The notes: generated by a model from the letters alone, not told the origin. DNA of 53,854 bases from Cytophagales bacterium (GCA_022360875.1 JAKSBZ010000377.1:1-53854); one strand, 5' to 3'. Counted from the stretch's first letter, positions 33,935 through 42,932 are shown. Numbers and translations are program-made.

Positions 33935-35359
33935 ATGTTCCAGACCAACTACAGTACTGAGCCTGCAATTTCCAAGAGGAAGAATCCTGAGGGAACTTCC
34001 GATATTTTTCAGGCTTTGAAGTCGCATAGAAGAATATTTGATCAAGGAAGTCAAGTCATTCAGCGCGCTGTGGGTTTTGAAATTGAGCTGAGCTACAATC
34101 TATATCGCAACAGAGAACATTTAAGCGAAATGGTGAAAGAAAACGTGCCTGTGCGCAGTTCCAGATTTGAGCGTTTCAAAAAAGATGATGTGTTGCTGAA
34201 AGGGAAAGATTTTGAGCTGCGTGTGGACGTATCGCCAAACAATCTTATGCCCTATCTGGAGATTGTAACCGTGCCGTTTGACGATACTGCTGAGGGTTGG
34301 GATAAACTGAATGCCGCTTTTGATGCAATAGTTGCAATGATGCACGACTTGTTTACGGTTGCCCAGCGGTGGTGGACGAATTTGGGTTTTCTTGAGGTGT
34401 TTAAGAAGCACGGAGAGATTGATCCAAAAGATCATGAGATCAGATTGAAAGGTTTTTTCCCGTTGAGTTCCGGAGGCTTTCAGATGACTGCGGGAATTGA
34501 TCTTGAGCGCGTTCCTATTGTTTTTCAGGACCTTGCCTGGCCTGAGGAAGCTGAGGATGCAGCGCTTTCGGAAAGGAGGGCCAAAGGAAGGAAATGGTTT
34601 ATTGACTGGAGGAAAGAAAAGGCTGATGATTATCTTCCGGAATTAAATGAAGCGCTTGGATTTCAGAAAATCAACAAAGTGCTTAATGAGATGCAGTTCG
34701 GTTTGCCTGAGAGTATGGTAAAAAAAATGGCTGGTGCTATTCCGTGGTCAGCGAAGCTGTCCGGATTGCTGAGCATGATTGCCCAGTACCTGTTGCTTGC
34801 TAACCAAGAGTTGGAGCGTTATCCCAAATCATTTTCTGTTTTGTTTGGCCGGACAGATTTTGTGCACCTGTTTGAACTGTTGAGTGATGAGGAAAAAGCT
34901 TTTTTCCGCGTAGAGAAAAATTGGTTTCATCTGATGGACGAACTGATCAGGCGCTTGGATATCGGAGGAATTAATGAGCCATTTTATTCTAAAGGAATCT
35001 ATCATAATTACGGTGAAGAGTTCAAGGACATGCGGTATGCGCTTTCCCCTTTGTCTAGAATGAGCTGGTTGATGGAAATTCCCAAAGGGAAGGATTTGCT
35101 GACGGAAAAGTTTTTTCCTATCCCGGAGTTCAAATCATTGTTCAGGTCCTTTGGTGAGTTTGCCGGAAAATATGACACGATTGAAGTGCAGGGACAGAAG
35201 GTTCAAGTTCCGATTTTTGAATTCAGAATGATCAGCAACAAGTTGCACTATGTTCAGTGGAAAAGGTTTGCGCAAGAGGCCTATCAGTGGGTTTTGGCGC
35301 TGAATGCTGGTCTGGATCAAAAATTCGGGGAATGGAAGCCGCAGGTTTCACAAATGTAA
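33935..35359 (+). CDS. Amidoligase-like protein 4
   Basis: 474 residues from the ATG at 33935 (a TTG codon lies just before it in frame). Leader 1-44: SKRKNPEGTSDIFQALKSHRRIF, ending VIQR (41-44). Core: GFEIE (47-51), FELRVDVSPNNLMPYLEIVTVPFDD, FQMTAGIDLERVPIVF, AWPEEAEDAA, LSGLLSMIAQYLLLAN, GKDLLTEKFFP and IFEFRMI. Closest to proteins 2 and 3 in length and motif spacing. Differences cluster in the leader and in the loop after EIVT, hinting at substrate or partner diversification after duplication. Cytoplasmic, no signal peptide. Ends at a bidirectional terminator shared with sucC. Confidence 0.67.
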   Translation: MFQTNYSTEPAISKRKNPEGTSDIFQALKSHRRIFDQGSQVIQRAVGFEIELSYNLYRNREHLSEMVKENVPVRSSRFERFKKDDVLLKGKDFELRVDVSPNNLMPYLEIVTVPFDDTAEGWDKLNAAFDAIVAMMHDLFTVAQRWWTNLGFLEVFKKHGEIDPKDHEIRLKGFFPLSSGGFQMTAGIDLERVPIVFQDLAWPEEAEDAALSERRAKGRKWFIDWRKEKADDYLPELNEALGFQKINKVLNEMQFGLPESMVKKMAGAIPWSAKLSGLLSMIAQYLLLANQELERYPKSFSVLFGRTDFVHLFELLSDEEKAFFRVEKNWFHLMDELIRRLDIGGINEPFYSKGIYHNYGEEFKDMRYALSPLSRMSWLMEIPKGKDLLTEKFFPIPEFKSLFRSFGEFAGKYDTIEVQGQKVQVPIFEFRMISNKLHYVQWKRFAQEAYQWVLALNAGLDQKFGEWKPQVSQM

Positions 35360-35397
35360 ATTTGCTTTCTGAAGCTCTTTTTAAGTTTTTAAAAAAT

Positions 35398-35429
35398 GAA
35401 AACCGCAAATATTCGGGCTTGCGGTTTTC
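35398..35429. terminator. Bidirectional terminator after the amidoligase-like array
   Basis: GAAAACCGCAA / TTGCGGTTTTC pair over 11 bases with a 10-base loop; the flanks give T-runs in both directions. It separates the array (+) from sucC (-). Confidence 0.85.
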
Positions 35430-35470
35430 TTCGTCCGTAGTTTGTGAACGGTGTGATTTTTCTTTTCGAT

Positions 35471-36664
35471 TTAAGCGCTTACGGCTTTTTTCACTTTTTC
35501 CGCGGCGTCTTTCAGCAATATAGCCGATTCAACTTTCAGGCCTGAAGCATTGATGATTTCCGCGGCTTCTTCGGCGTTGGTTCCCTGCAGACGGACAATA
35601 ATCGGAATGTTGATGTTGCGGATGTTTTTGTAAGCTTCCACCACGCCCTGAGCAACTCTGTCGCAGCGGACAATGCCGCCGAATATGTTGATCAGAATGG
35701 CTTTTACGTTCGGATCTTTCATGATGATCCGGAAGCCCGCTTCCACGGTTTCGGCATTGGCCGTGCCGCCTACATCCAGAAAGTTGGCCGGATCGCCGCC
35801 CGAAAGCTTGATGATGTCCATAGTGGCCATGGCCAGTCCGGCGCCGTTTACCATGCAGCCGACGTTGCCGTCAAGCTTAACGTAATTGAGATCGTGTTCG
35901 CCGGCTTCCACTTCCTCGGGAGCTTCTTCGTGCACATCGCGCATAGCCGCTATTTCTTTCCGGCGGTAAAGAGCGTTCGGATCAATGTTTATCTTGGCGT
36001 CCAGCGCCAGAATTCTGTCGTCAGAGGCGTGCAGAGCCGGGTTGATTTCGATCTGCGAGGCGTCGGAGCCAAGATAAGCCTTGTAAAGGCTTGTCAGAAA
36101 ACCGGTCATTTCTTTGTTGGCTTTTCCCTCAAGCCCCAGCGCGTAGGCTACTTTCCTGGCTTGGAAAGCCTGCAGCCCCGTTGCCGGATCTATCCATTCC
36201 TTTATGATTTTTTCCGGCGTTTTTTCGGCAACCTCCTCGATGTCCATGCCGCCTTCGGCCGAAGCAAGTATCATATTCGTGCCTTTTTCGCGGTCGAACA
36301 GGATGCTCACATACAGCTCTTTGGGCTCTCGGGCTCCGGGGTAAAACGAGTCTTCGGTGATCAAAATCTTGCGCACAAGCTTGCCTTCAGGGCCTGTCTG
36401 GGGAGTTACCAGCTGCATGCCCAGGATGTTTCCGGCGTGCTGACGCACTTCGTCCAGGTTTCTGGCCAGCTTCACGCCGCCGCCTTTTCCCCGTCCTCCA
36501 GCGTGTATCTGCGCCTTGACCACAAAACACTCGGATCCTGTTTCTTCGCGGATAGTCTTGGCGGCCTGTACAGCCTCCTCAGGTGTGTCTACAGTGATTC
36601 CCGCCGGAACACGGACTCCGTATCCTGCTAAGATTTCTTTTGCTTGAAATTCGTGAATATTCAT
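35471..36664 (-). CDS. sucC: Succinyl-CoA synthetase beta subunit (ADP-forming)
   Basis: 397 residues, usual length. ATP-grasp protein of the TCA cycle enzyme that makes succinate and ATP from succinyl-CoA. N-terminus [19 protein letters not shown], nucleotide-binding [14 protein letters not shown], and the CoA-ligase part [16 protein letters not shown] and [13 protein letters not shown](Q)GVV. The partner sucD (carrying the phosphohistidine) is not adjacent. Read alone, on the minus strand, with a 456-bp upstream region. Confidence 0.97.
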
Positions 36665-37120
36665 TTGCCTTATTGGTTTTCAGTGGTCAGATGCAATTTC
36701 CGAGATAATTGTCCTGCGAACGCGGCAGGGTATATTATATCGGAAATTTTATCGTTTTGTATTGGTTTGTTAGTTAGTGGCAGTCTTTGTTTTTCTAAAA
36801 AAATTCAGGTGGGTTTAGGGCTCTGGCTTTTGTTTGGAAAATCATTCTTGTTTAAGACGAAAATATGGGTTTTGAGTCTTTTTGACAAGAAATATCTACA
36901 AATGTGCAGATTGGCATAGAATAAAATGCATCGGAGTTGAAGTCTGGCAGATCCGTTAGGAAGAATGGACGGGGTTTTGGCTGGAGAATTTCCAGAAAAA
37001 TCGAGCCGCCTTCTACAGATAACAGACTGGTAGATATTTGGATTATATCAATTTAAAACAAGAGTTCCCATGTGAAAAAATACATAGGAACTCATTTTTA
37101 AACAGTTTCGTTAAAACGGA
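36665..37120. other. 456-bp intergenic region upstream of sucC
   Basis: Holds the sucC promoter and, at 37062-37093, the hairpin that follows the first leucine-rich lipoprotein gene. No gene or RNA recognised. Confidence 0.45.
37062..37093. terminator. Hairpin downstream of leucine-rich lipoprotein 1
   Basis: GAGTTCCCATGT / ACATAGGAACTC pair over 12 bases with one G-T position and an 8-base loop. It follows the leftward gene by 28 bases, with a T-rich tract after it on the minus strand. The same GAGTTCCCAT arm recurs behind the second copy. Confidence 0.6.
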
Positions 37121-38617
37121 CTAGTTGCAGCTTAAGGATTGAAATTCCAGATAGCTGAGGGAGAGACCGTCTTTCAGGTTTTCGATTTTAAAGTTATCTC
37201 CATGTCTGGGAATTGTTGAGTAATAAAAATTGAATTTCTTTCGAAGCGGACAGAGGTTTTCAAGGCTGTCGCAGCTTATTAGCTTAAATGATTCGCCGCC
37301 AATTAAGCTTCTGAAGGCATCAATGGTATGCAGTGACGGACAGTTGACAACAGATAACCTTTCGAATCTGTGAAATCTATCGAACCCTTTAATGTGGGTT
37401 AGGTGTTCGTTGTTTGTGAAGCAAAGGGAATTCACACGTTCTAGTTTGTCAAAGCCGTCAATTTGTGTGAGCCCGTGCGCATAATTAAAGGTCAGCGCGT
37501 TTACTTCTTCGAGATTTGGAAATGCATTGATAGTGTTGTAAAGGCATCTTTCAAAAGTTATTGACTTGGCATATTTGAGCGAGTTCATTTTGGACAAGTC
37601 AAGAGTATGTTGAAAATTGAAATAAAGATGCCCCTCATAGTGTGTAATTTGATATTGTTTAATGAGGTTGACCGTATAAGGGCCGTTGTAGGGAGGATTA
37701 TTGGGCCAAGGATAAGGATTTGGGTACTTATCTATGTATGCCATATAGCGAGAGAAATGTATGTTTTTGGATTCCTCATCTAGCAGCAGGTTTATCGGAT
37801 CTAAGTTTGGTCCGTAAAAGCCGTAGCCCAACCAAACACCTTCGAAATAGTAATTTTGATGATCAGAATAAAAACTGTAGCGCTGTGTAGCGTAATTTTC
37901 TGAACTTACGCGCAACTGAACGGTAGTTGCGTCTCCCTGAAGATCAATATCAAATCGGCGAACGCCAAAAGGCAGACTGTCCTCCTGGTAAAGCATTACG
38001 CTGTCTTCCAGCCGCAGCACCTCTAGTTTATAATATCCGTCATCTGCAAACAGGCTGTCTTTTTGCCGGACTCCCAGCGTAAATCCCAGCAAACTGTTTT
38101 TGATAACAACGGAGCTCAAGTGATAGCCGAAGCCATCCAAAAAGGCATCTATGACCGGAACAACTTCAACTTGGAGAACATTCTCTTCTTCGCTGATTGT
38201 GAATTCCAGCGGCAGGGGATTATTAACAGTGGACAGAATTTGTTCGCTGGCATTCTCATCCGGACAGGCATAGAGTGTTGTGCCGGACTCGCTGAGCAGT
38301 TCAAAACGGGTTAATTTGTGTTCCCCGAAAGGCAGTACAATCGGGTCGATGGCAACTCTTCTGTCGCTTATTTGTGTAGCCTTTACTGTTTTATTATAGG
38401 TGTCATTCACGCCTACAACCTGAAAGCTAGCTGAATGAATATCTTGTGGCCGGGGAAAGAAGGATGAAGTTTTCGCTGCCCGGGCTTCCGGGCTGGAGAG
38501 CTCTCTGATATCCAAAGAAAAACCAATGCTTCCGCTGGGATCGTCTTCTGTTTGTTCGCAGCTGGCCAGCAAAAAGGCAACCAGCAGACAGATCAATGTA
38601 AAATGTAGATTTTTCAT
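37121..38617 (-). CDS. Leucine-rich-ladder lipoprotein 1
   Basis: 498 residues. Lipoprotein signal KNLHFTLICLLVAFLLASC (Cys20). Residues about 27-265 form a beta-rich domain with ACPDENASEQIL and LLGFTLGVRQKDSLFADDGYYKLEVLRLEDS. Residues about 330-490 contain irregular leucine-rich-type repeats of 20-25 residues (LKYAKSITFERCLYNTINAFPNLEEVNALTF, GFDKLERVNSLCF, GFDRFHRFERLSVVNCPSLHTIDAF), similar to receptor-L-domain ladders. Likely an outer-membrane-anchored surface protein for binding or adhesion. Tandem duplicate of the next gene; 71% or more of the N-terminal and middle parts look identical by eye, the LRR part less so. Confidence 0.8.
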   Translation of the reverse strand: MKNLHFTLICLLVAFLLASCEQTEDDPSGSIGFSLDIRELSSPEARAAKTSSFFPRPQDIHSASFQVVGVNDTYNKTVKATQISDRRVAIDPIVLPFGEHKLTRFELLSESGTTLYACPDENASEQILSTVNNPLPLEFTISEEENVLQVEVVPVIDAFLDGFGYHLSSVVIKNSLLGFTLGVRQKDSLFADDGYYKLEVLRLEDSVMLYQEDSLPFGVRRFDIDLQGDATTVQLRVSSENYATQRYSFYSDHQNYYFEGVWLGYGFYGPNLDPINLLLDEESKNIHFSRYMAYIDKYPNPYPWPNNPPYNGPYTVNLIKQYQITHYEGHLYFNFQHTLDLSKMNSLKYAKSITFERCLYNTINAFPNLEEVNALTFNYAHGLTQIDGFDKLERVNSLCFTNNEHLTHIKGFDRFHRFERLSVVNCPSLHTIDAFRSLIGGESFKLISCDSLENLCPLRKKFNFYYSTIPRHGDNFKIENLKDGLSLSYLEFQSLSCN

Positions 38618-38737
38618 TTTTTATTAAGTTTAGTCTTTCGTTTTTTAAAGGTTAGGGGGGTAGGTATTTGGGGTTTTGAATTGAGATAATGCTTGGCTTA
38701 TAAATAGTTTTTTAAAATAGAAATTGGTTTTTTTTAA

Positions 38738-38770
38738 TGAGTTCCCATATGGCAGTTATATGGGAACTCA
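38738..38770. terminator. Perfect 13-bp hairpin downstream of leucine-rich lipoprotein 2
   Basis: TGAGTTCCCATAT / ATATGGGAACTCA pair exactly with a 7-base loop, 28 bases after the stop of the second copy, the same distance as its paralogue. The minus strand shows A-rich rather than T-rich sequence after it, so it may be an mRNA 3'-end stabiliser more than a terminator. Confidence 0.55.
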
Positions 38771-38797
38771 TCATTATGAAGTTGTTGGCAAAAGCAA

Positions 38798-40285
38798 TCA
38801 GTAGCAGCTTAAGGATTGAAATTCCAGATAGCTGAGGGAAAGGCTGTCTTTCAGGTTTTCGATTTTGAAGTTTTCTCCATGAGTTGGGATGGTTGAGTAA
38901 AGGAAATTGTAATTTTTTCGAAGCGGGCAGAGGTTTTCAAGGCTGTCGCAGTTTAACAGTTTGAATGATTTGCTTCCCACTAAATCATCGAAGGCTTCAA
39001 TGGAATGCAGCGTCGGACAGTCGGCAATCAATAAGTTTTCAAAGCTTCCGAATCTATCGAATCCTTCGAGATGGGTTAGGTTCTCATTGAAGCTGATATT
39101 AAGGGATTTTACACGTTCTAGCTTGTTGAATCCGTCAATCAGCGTGAGTCCGTGTGCTCTTTGAAAGCCGAGGGAAATTACCTCTTCGAGGTTGGGAAAG
39201 GCATTGATGGTGTTGTAAAGGCATCTGTCAAAGGTTATAAATTCGGCATATTTGAGCGAGTTCAGTTTGGAGAGGTCAAATGTTTGAGAATGGTCGAAGT
39301 ACAGCTCGCCCAGATAATGTGTGATTTTATAATGATTTATGAAGTTTACTGTGTAAAGGCCAGTAGGAGGAGGAGTAGCCCAAGGATTGGGCGGTTTTTC
39401 CAAATATCTCATATAGCGAGAGAAAAGGAAATTTTTGGGCTCATCGTCTAGCAGCAGGTTTATCGGATCTGTATTTGGGCCGTAGAAGGCATAACCTAAC
39501 CAAACGCCTTCGAAATAGTAATTCTGATGGTCGGAAAAAAAGCTGTAGCGCTGCGTGCCGAAATTTTCTGAGCTTACGCACAACTGAACAAGGCTAGCGT
39601 CTCCCTGAAGATTAATATCAAATCGGCGAACACCGAAGGGCAGACTGTCCTCCTGGTAAAGCATTACGCTGTCTTCCAGTCGCAGCACCTCTAGTTTATA
39701 ATATCCGTCATCTGCAAACAGGCTGTCTTTTTGCCGGACTCCCAGCGTAAATCCCAGCAAGCTGTTTTTGATAACAACGGAGCTCAAGTGATAGCCGAAC
39801 TCATCCAAGAAGGCATCTATGACCGGAACAACTTCAACTTGGAGAGCATTCTCTTCTTCGCTGATTGTAAATGCCAGCGGCAGGGGATTATTTATAGTTG
39901 ACAGAATTTGCTCGCTGGCATTCTCATCCGGACAGGCATAGAGTGTTGTGCCGGATTCGTTGAGCAGTTCAAAACGGGATAATTTGAATTCCCCGAAAGG
40001 CAGTACAATCGGTTCGATGGAAACTCTTCTTTCACTTATAAGTGTAGCTTTTACCGTTTTATTATAGGTGTCATCCAAGCCTATTACTCTAAATCTAGCT
40101 GAATGAATATCTTGTGGCCGGGGAAAGAAGGATGAAGTTTTCGCTGTCCGGGCTTCCGGGCTGGAGAGCTCTCTGATGTCCAAAGAAAAACCAATGCTTC
40201 CGCTGGGATCTTCTTCAGTATGTTCGCAGTCTGCGAGCAAAAAGGCAGCAAGCAGACAGATCAATGTGAAATACAGATTTTTCAT
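38798..40285 (-). CDS. Leucine-rich-ladder lipoprotein 2
   Basis: 495 residues, paralogue of the preceding gene with the same lipoprotein signal (KNLYFTLICLLAAFLLADC), beta-rich N-terminal domain and C-terminal leucine-rich ladder (LKYAEFITFDRCLYNTINAFPNLEEVISLGF, GFDRFGSFENLLIADCPTLHSIEAF). Differences gather in the ladder: surface-facing residues change while the leucine/phenylalanine frame is kept, as expected if the two proteins bind different partners. The 39610-39810 and 37930-38130 blocks differ at only a few bases, so gene conversion may have kept them alike. No catalytic motif. Stands upstream of copy 1 on the same strand. Confidence 0.8.
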   Translation of the reverse strand: MKNLYFTLICLLAAFLLADCEHTEEDPSGSIGFSLDIRELSSPEARTAKTSSFFPRPQDIHSARFRVIGLDDTYNKTVKATLISERRVSIEPIVLPFGEFKLSRFELLNESGTTLYACPDENASEQILSTINNPLPLAFTISEEENALQVEVVPVIDAFLDEFGYHLSSVVIKNSLLGFTLGVRQKDSLFADDGYYKLEVLRLEDSVMLYQEDSLPFGVRRFDINLQGDASLVQLCVSSENFGTQRYSFFSDHQNYYFEGVWLGYAFYGPNTDPINLLLDDEPKNFLFSRYMRYLEKPPNPWATPPPTGLYTVNFINHYKITHYLGELYFDHSQTFDLSKLNSLKYAEFITFDRCLYNTINAFPNLEEVISLGFQRAHGLTLIDGFNKLERVKSLNISFNENLTHLEGFDRFGSFENLLIADCPTLHSIEAFDDLVGSKSFKLLNCDSLENLCPLRKNYNFLYSTIPTHGENFKIENLKDSLSLSYLEFQSLSCY

Positions 40286-40800
40286 TTTATTACGTGTTTG
40301 ATGTGCAGTTTTTCAGGCTGTTCATTATGTGTTTGAAAATCAGAAAGGCCTTAATCAGGCTTGTGGGTGCGGGGTTATGAGCTGTGATCGATAAAGAGTT
40401 TTGGTAAAATGAAATGACTGTTTATAATGTGTTAAATGTGAAGGGGGTATTATAAATTAATTCCATTCAGAATGCGAAAAATCCTATGGACTCATGTGTT
40501 TTTGTCTGAAAGGCTGCAAGTTGGTGAAGCGCTGAAATTGCCGAAAGCTGTTTTATGCGAGTTTTTTTCAAAAAATTGGCAGATGGCATTTGGGAAGGCT
40601 GATTCAGTGTTTTATGAAACGGAGGATTAACTGCCTGGAAATAATCAGGAAGGAGTTTTTTTGGAATTTTTTAGCAAAAATTTCAAACGCCAGCGGAGAA
40701 ATCAGGAAAGGAATAATATTCAGTTTGGGTGTGCTATTTCCGAATTATTTTATTTGTTTTGATAATTAAGAACAAGGGCAAGCAAAAACAAAACAATGTA
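40286..40800. other. 515-bp divergent intergenic region
   Basis: Between leucine-rich lipoprotein 2 (-) and lolD (+). No gene-like frame, repeat copy or structured RNA recognised. It must contain the promoters for both. Confidence 0.45.
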
Positions 40801-41469
40801 ATGTTAGAAATAAAGCAGGTTTACAAGAAATACGATACGGTCGAGGTGCTAAAGGGCGTTGATCTGAGGATCGAGGAAAACGAAGTGGTTTCGATTGTGG
40901 GAGCTTCGGGAGCCGGCAAAAGCACTTTGCTGCATATTTTGGGCACTCTGGACCGGCCCGATTCGGGAGAGCTTCGTATGGACGGACAGGATTTGCTGCA
41001 TCTAAACGAAGAGGAACAGGCGCTTTTTCGAAACCGGCATATGGGCTTTGTTTTTCAGTTTCATAATTTGCTGCCCGAGTTTACTGCCTTGGAAAATGTC
41101 TGTATTCCCGGTTTTATTGCCAACAGGAACGAAAACGAGGTGAAGGAGCAGGCTGAAGACCTGCTGAACCTGCTGGGGCTTTCTCACCGGCTGGACCACA
41201 AACCGCAGGCTTTGTCGGGAGGCGAGCAGCAGCGGGTGGCGATAGCGCGCGCGCTTATTAATTCGCCGAAGGTGATTTTCGGAGACGAGCCAAGCGGAAA
41301 CCTCGATTCGAAGGGAGCAGGCTCGCTGCACGAGCTTTTTTTCCGGCTTCGCGACGAGCTTGGGTGTACATTCGTGCTTGTTACTCACAACAGCGAGCTG
41401 GCTGCCATGGCCGACCGCAGGCTGGAAATGAAAGACGGGAAATTGATTAATGATTTTAAAAAACGATAA
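40801..41469 (+). CDS. lolD: ABC transporter ATP-binding protein, LolD type
   Basis: 222 residues from the ATG at 40801; the longer frame from 40729 adds an unrelated Lys-rich extension. Walker A GASGAGKST, Q-loop QFHNLLPEF, signature LSGGEQQR, Walker B VIFGDEPSG, H-loop VTHN. The FQFHNLLPEFTALENV pattern is typical of the LolD/MacB (lipoprotein or envelope substrate) subfamily. LolD, with LolC/E, extracts lipoproteins from the inner membrane for transfer to the outer membrane. The permease genes are not beside it here. Stop overlaps the start region of the MaoC-type gene by 20 bases or less, so the two are cotranscribed. Confidence 0.9.
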   Translation: MLEIKQVYKKYDTVEVLKGVDLRIEENEVVSIVGASGAGKSTLLHILGTLDRPDSGELRMDGQDLLHLNEEEQALFRNRHMGFVFQFHNLLPEFTALENVCIPGFIANRNENEVKEQAEDLLNLLGLSHRLDHKPQALSGGEQQRVAIARALINSPKVIFGDEPSGNLDSKGAGSLHELFFRLRDELGCTFVLVTHNSELAAMADRRLEMKDGKLINDFKKR

Positions 41470-41470
41470 T

Positions 41471-41878
41471 ATGATTCAGGAAGGAGATATTTTTAGCCAC
41501 GAGTTCAGTTTTTCGCAGGAACAGGTACGCGCCTTTGCCGAAGTAACCGGTGACAGCAATCCGATTCACCTGGACGCCGAATATGCTTCGCAGACGCCGT
41601 TCAAACAGCCGATAATACATGGCATGCTGGGCGCTGCGGTATTTTCGAAAGTTTTCGGCACTCTCTTTCCGGGAGAGGGAACGGTGTACTTGGGACAGAC
41701 GCTGCAGTTTAAGCGGCCGATGTATGTGGACACGCCATATGTTTCCAGCTTTCAGGTAACTGAGATTGACAGGAAGAAGCATCAGGCTAAGGTTCGCGTT
41801 GAGATAAAAAATGCCGAAGGAAGAGCCAAGGTAGTACTCGACGGAGAAGCACTGGTTATGCACGCCGAGAAAATCTGA
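41471..41878 (+). CDS. MaoC-type (R)-specific enoyl-CoA hydratase-like protein
   Basis: 135 residues from the ATG at 41471, 1 base after lolD ends; the ATG at 41450 would overlap lolD. Hot-dog fold with the hydratase-2 motif FAEVTGDSNPIHLDAEYASQ TPF...IIHGMLGAAVFS, where Asp and His form the catalytic pair. The length and composition match PhaJ-type (R)-specific enoyl-CoA hydratases (monomeric MaoC unit). Probable substrates are short to medium enoyl-CoA or enoyl-ACP. Its pairing with lolD does not define a pathway; it may simply share the promoter. Confidence 0.85.
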   Translation: MIQEGDIFSHEFSFSQEQVRAFAEVTGDSNPIHLDAEYASQTPFKQPIIHGMLGAAVFSKVFGTLFPGEGTVYLGQTLQFKRPMYVDTPYVSSFQVTEIDRKKHQAKVRVEIKNAEGRAKVVLDGEALVMHAEKI

Positions 41879-42197
41879 GCATCTTTAGAATAGACATTAT
41901 TAATTTTTTTGCTGAAATGCGGCTGTATGCCGGTAAACAGCTAACTGAAAACACCTTTGCAGTACACGGGTGTTTTTTTCTTTTGGGGGAACAGCCAGTT
42001 GGGGCCGATCCTGATCCGTTTTACTCCTTTGTGAGCCGCTTCAGTATATGGGAGTTCCTGTTCAATATTTTTTTTCTACGCTTCATCGGATCATTCCCCG
42101 GTCCAACGAACTCCTTTTCATTTTTTGGCTTTACTGCAGGTATTTTTAAAGAGTCAATTGTTTCGTTGATTTTTTAAAAATTTAAAAAACCTGAGAA
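41879..42197. other. 319-bp intergenic region between the hydratase and the START operon
   Basis: Contains the terminator at 41948-41979 and the promoter region of the five-gene operon. A short frame at 41917-42177 is not convincing as a gene (see rejected items). Confidence 0.4.
41948..41979 (+). terminator. Intrinsic terminator after the hydratase gene
   Basis: AAACACC / GGTGTTT with a 12-base loop, followed by a T-run; it ends the lolD-hydratase unit. Confidence 0.65.
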
Positions 42198-42932
42198 ATG
42201 AAATTCAGACTAAAGAAAAATTCCGGTGCAAGAGAGCCGGATGTTGTACTGAATCTTAGCAGGAAATTCGGCGTGTTTTTCTGTTTATGCATTCTGCTTG
42301 CCCTGGGGAATTCTTTATTCGCCCAAATGGAATTTAAACCTGTTAGCGAATGGAAGAAGATCAGAGAATCGGAAGGAATTCGTTTGTTGTCGCGGTGGAT
42401 TCTCATAGGCGACAGCCTGAAAACAAGGCAGCTTAGGTTTGTCGGAGAAATAAATGCCGAAGTGGAGGATTTGGTTTATTGTCTCCGAACAGAGGAGGAG
42501 CTGGACAAGTGGAAAACAGGAGCCCGCAAAAACCAGCTGTACGGCTATTCAGGAAACGAATGGGTTGTTTACACTTCTTTTGGAGTTCCGAAATTATTTT
42601 CTCAGCAGGACATTGTAGTTCGCTACCGTCTAGTAGGTTCGGAAGGGAAAACGATTATCACGGCTCGTTCGGAGCCTGATTTTGTTCCAAGAGTTCCTGA
42701 GGTTAACAGACAGGAAAAATACGAAGAGCATTGGGAGCTGGCTTTGGACAGGCCGAGTCATATTCGAATGGTTTTTTCTTCTATTGCCCCAAGCCGGCCA
42801 GTTTTGCCCCGTTTTATTCAAGACCGGTTTGTTCATCCCATGCTTATCAGGTCAATAAAAAATCTTATTCGGCTGGCTGAAAATCGGTTTGCTGAGCGAA
42901 TGAAAAATTACTGCAGTTATGAGAGGAAATAG
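42198..42932 (+). CDS. Secreted START/SRPBCC-domain protein
   Basis: 244 residues. N-terminal hydrophobic signal (KFGVFFCLCILLALGNSLFAQ, after a 20-residue basic lead), then a START-like lipid-binding domain: EWKKIRESEGIRLLSRWI, a central QLRFVGEINAEVEDLVYCLRTEEELDKWKT, LFSQQDIVVRYRL and EEHWELALDR. START-type SRPBCC proteins bind hydrophobic ligands such as lipids or sterols in a deep pocket. No key catalytic residue is expected. First gene of a five-gene, overlapping operon; its last codons overlap the SDR gene by 14 bases. Alternative: a general stress START-like protein, ligand unknown. Confidence 0.78.
   Translation: MKFRLKKNSGAREPDVVLNLSRKFGVFFCLCILLALGNSLFAQMEFKPVSEWKKIRESEGIRLLSRWILIGDSLKTRQLRFVGEINAEVEDLVYCLRTEEELDKWKTGARKNQLYGYSGNEWVVYTSFGVPKLFSQQDIVVRYRLVGSEGKTIITARSEPDFVPRVPEVNRQEKYEEHWELALDRPSHIRMVFSSIAPSRPVLPRFIQDRFVHPMLIRSIKNLIRLAENRFAERMKNYCSYERK

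Noticed and set aside
36644..36919. 91-codon open frame upstream of sucC
   Set aside because: Starts inside the sucC coding region on the opposite strand and runs through AT-rich promoter DNA; no motif.
41917..42177. 86-codon open frame after the MaoC-type gene
   Set aside because: It spans a terminator and has a Phe-rich, low-complexity translation without a family signature; likely noncoding.
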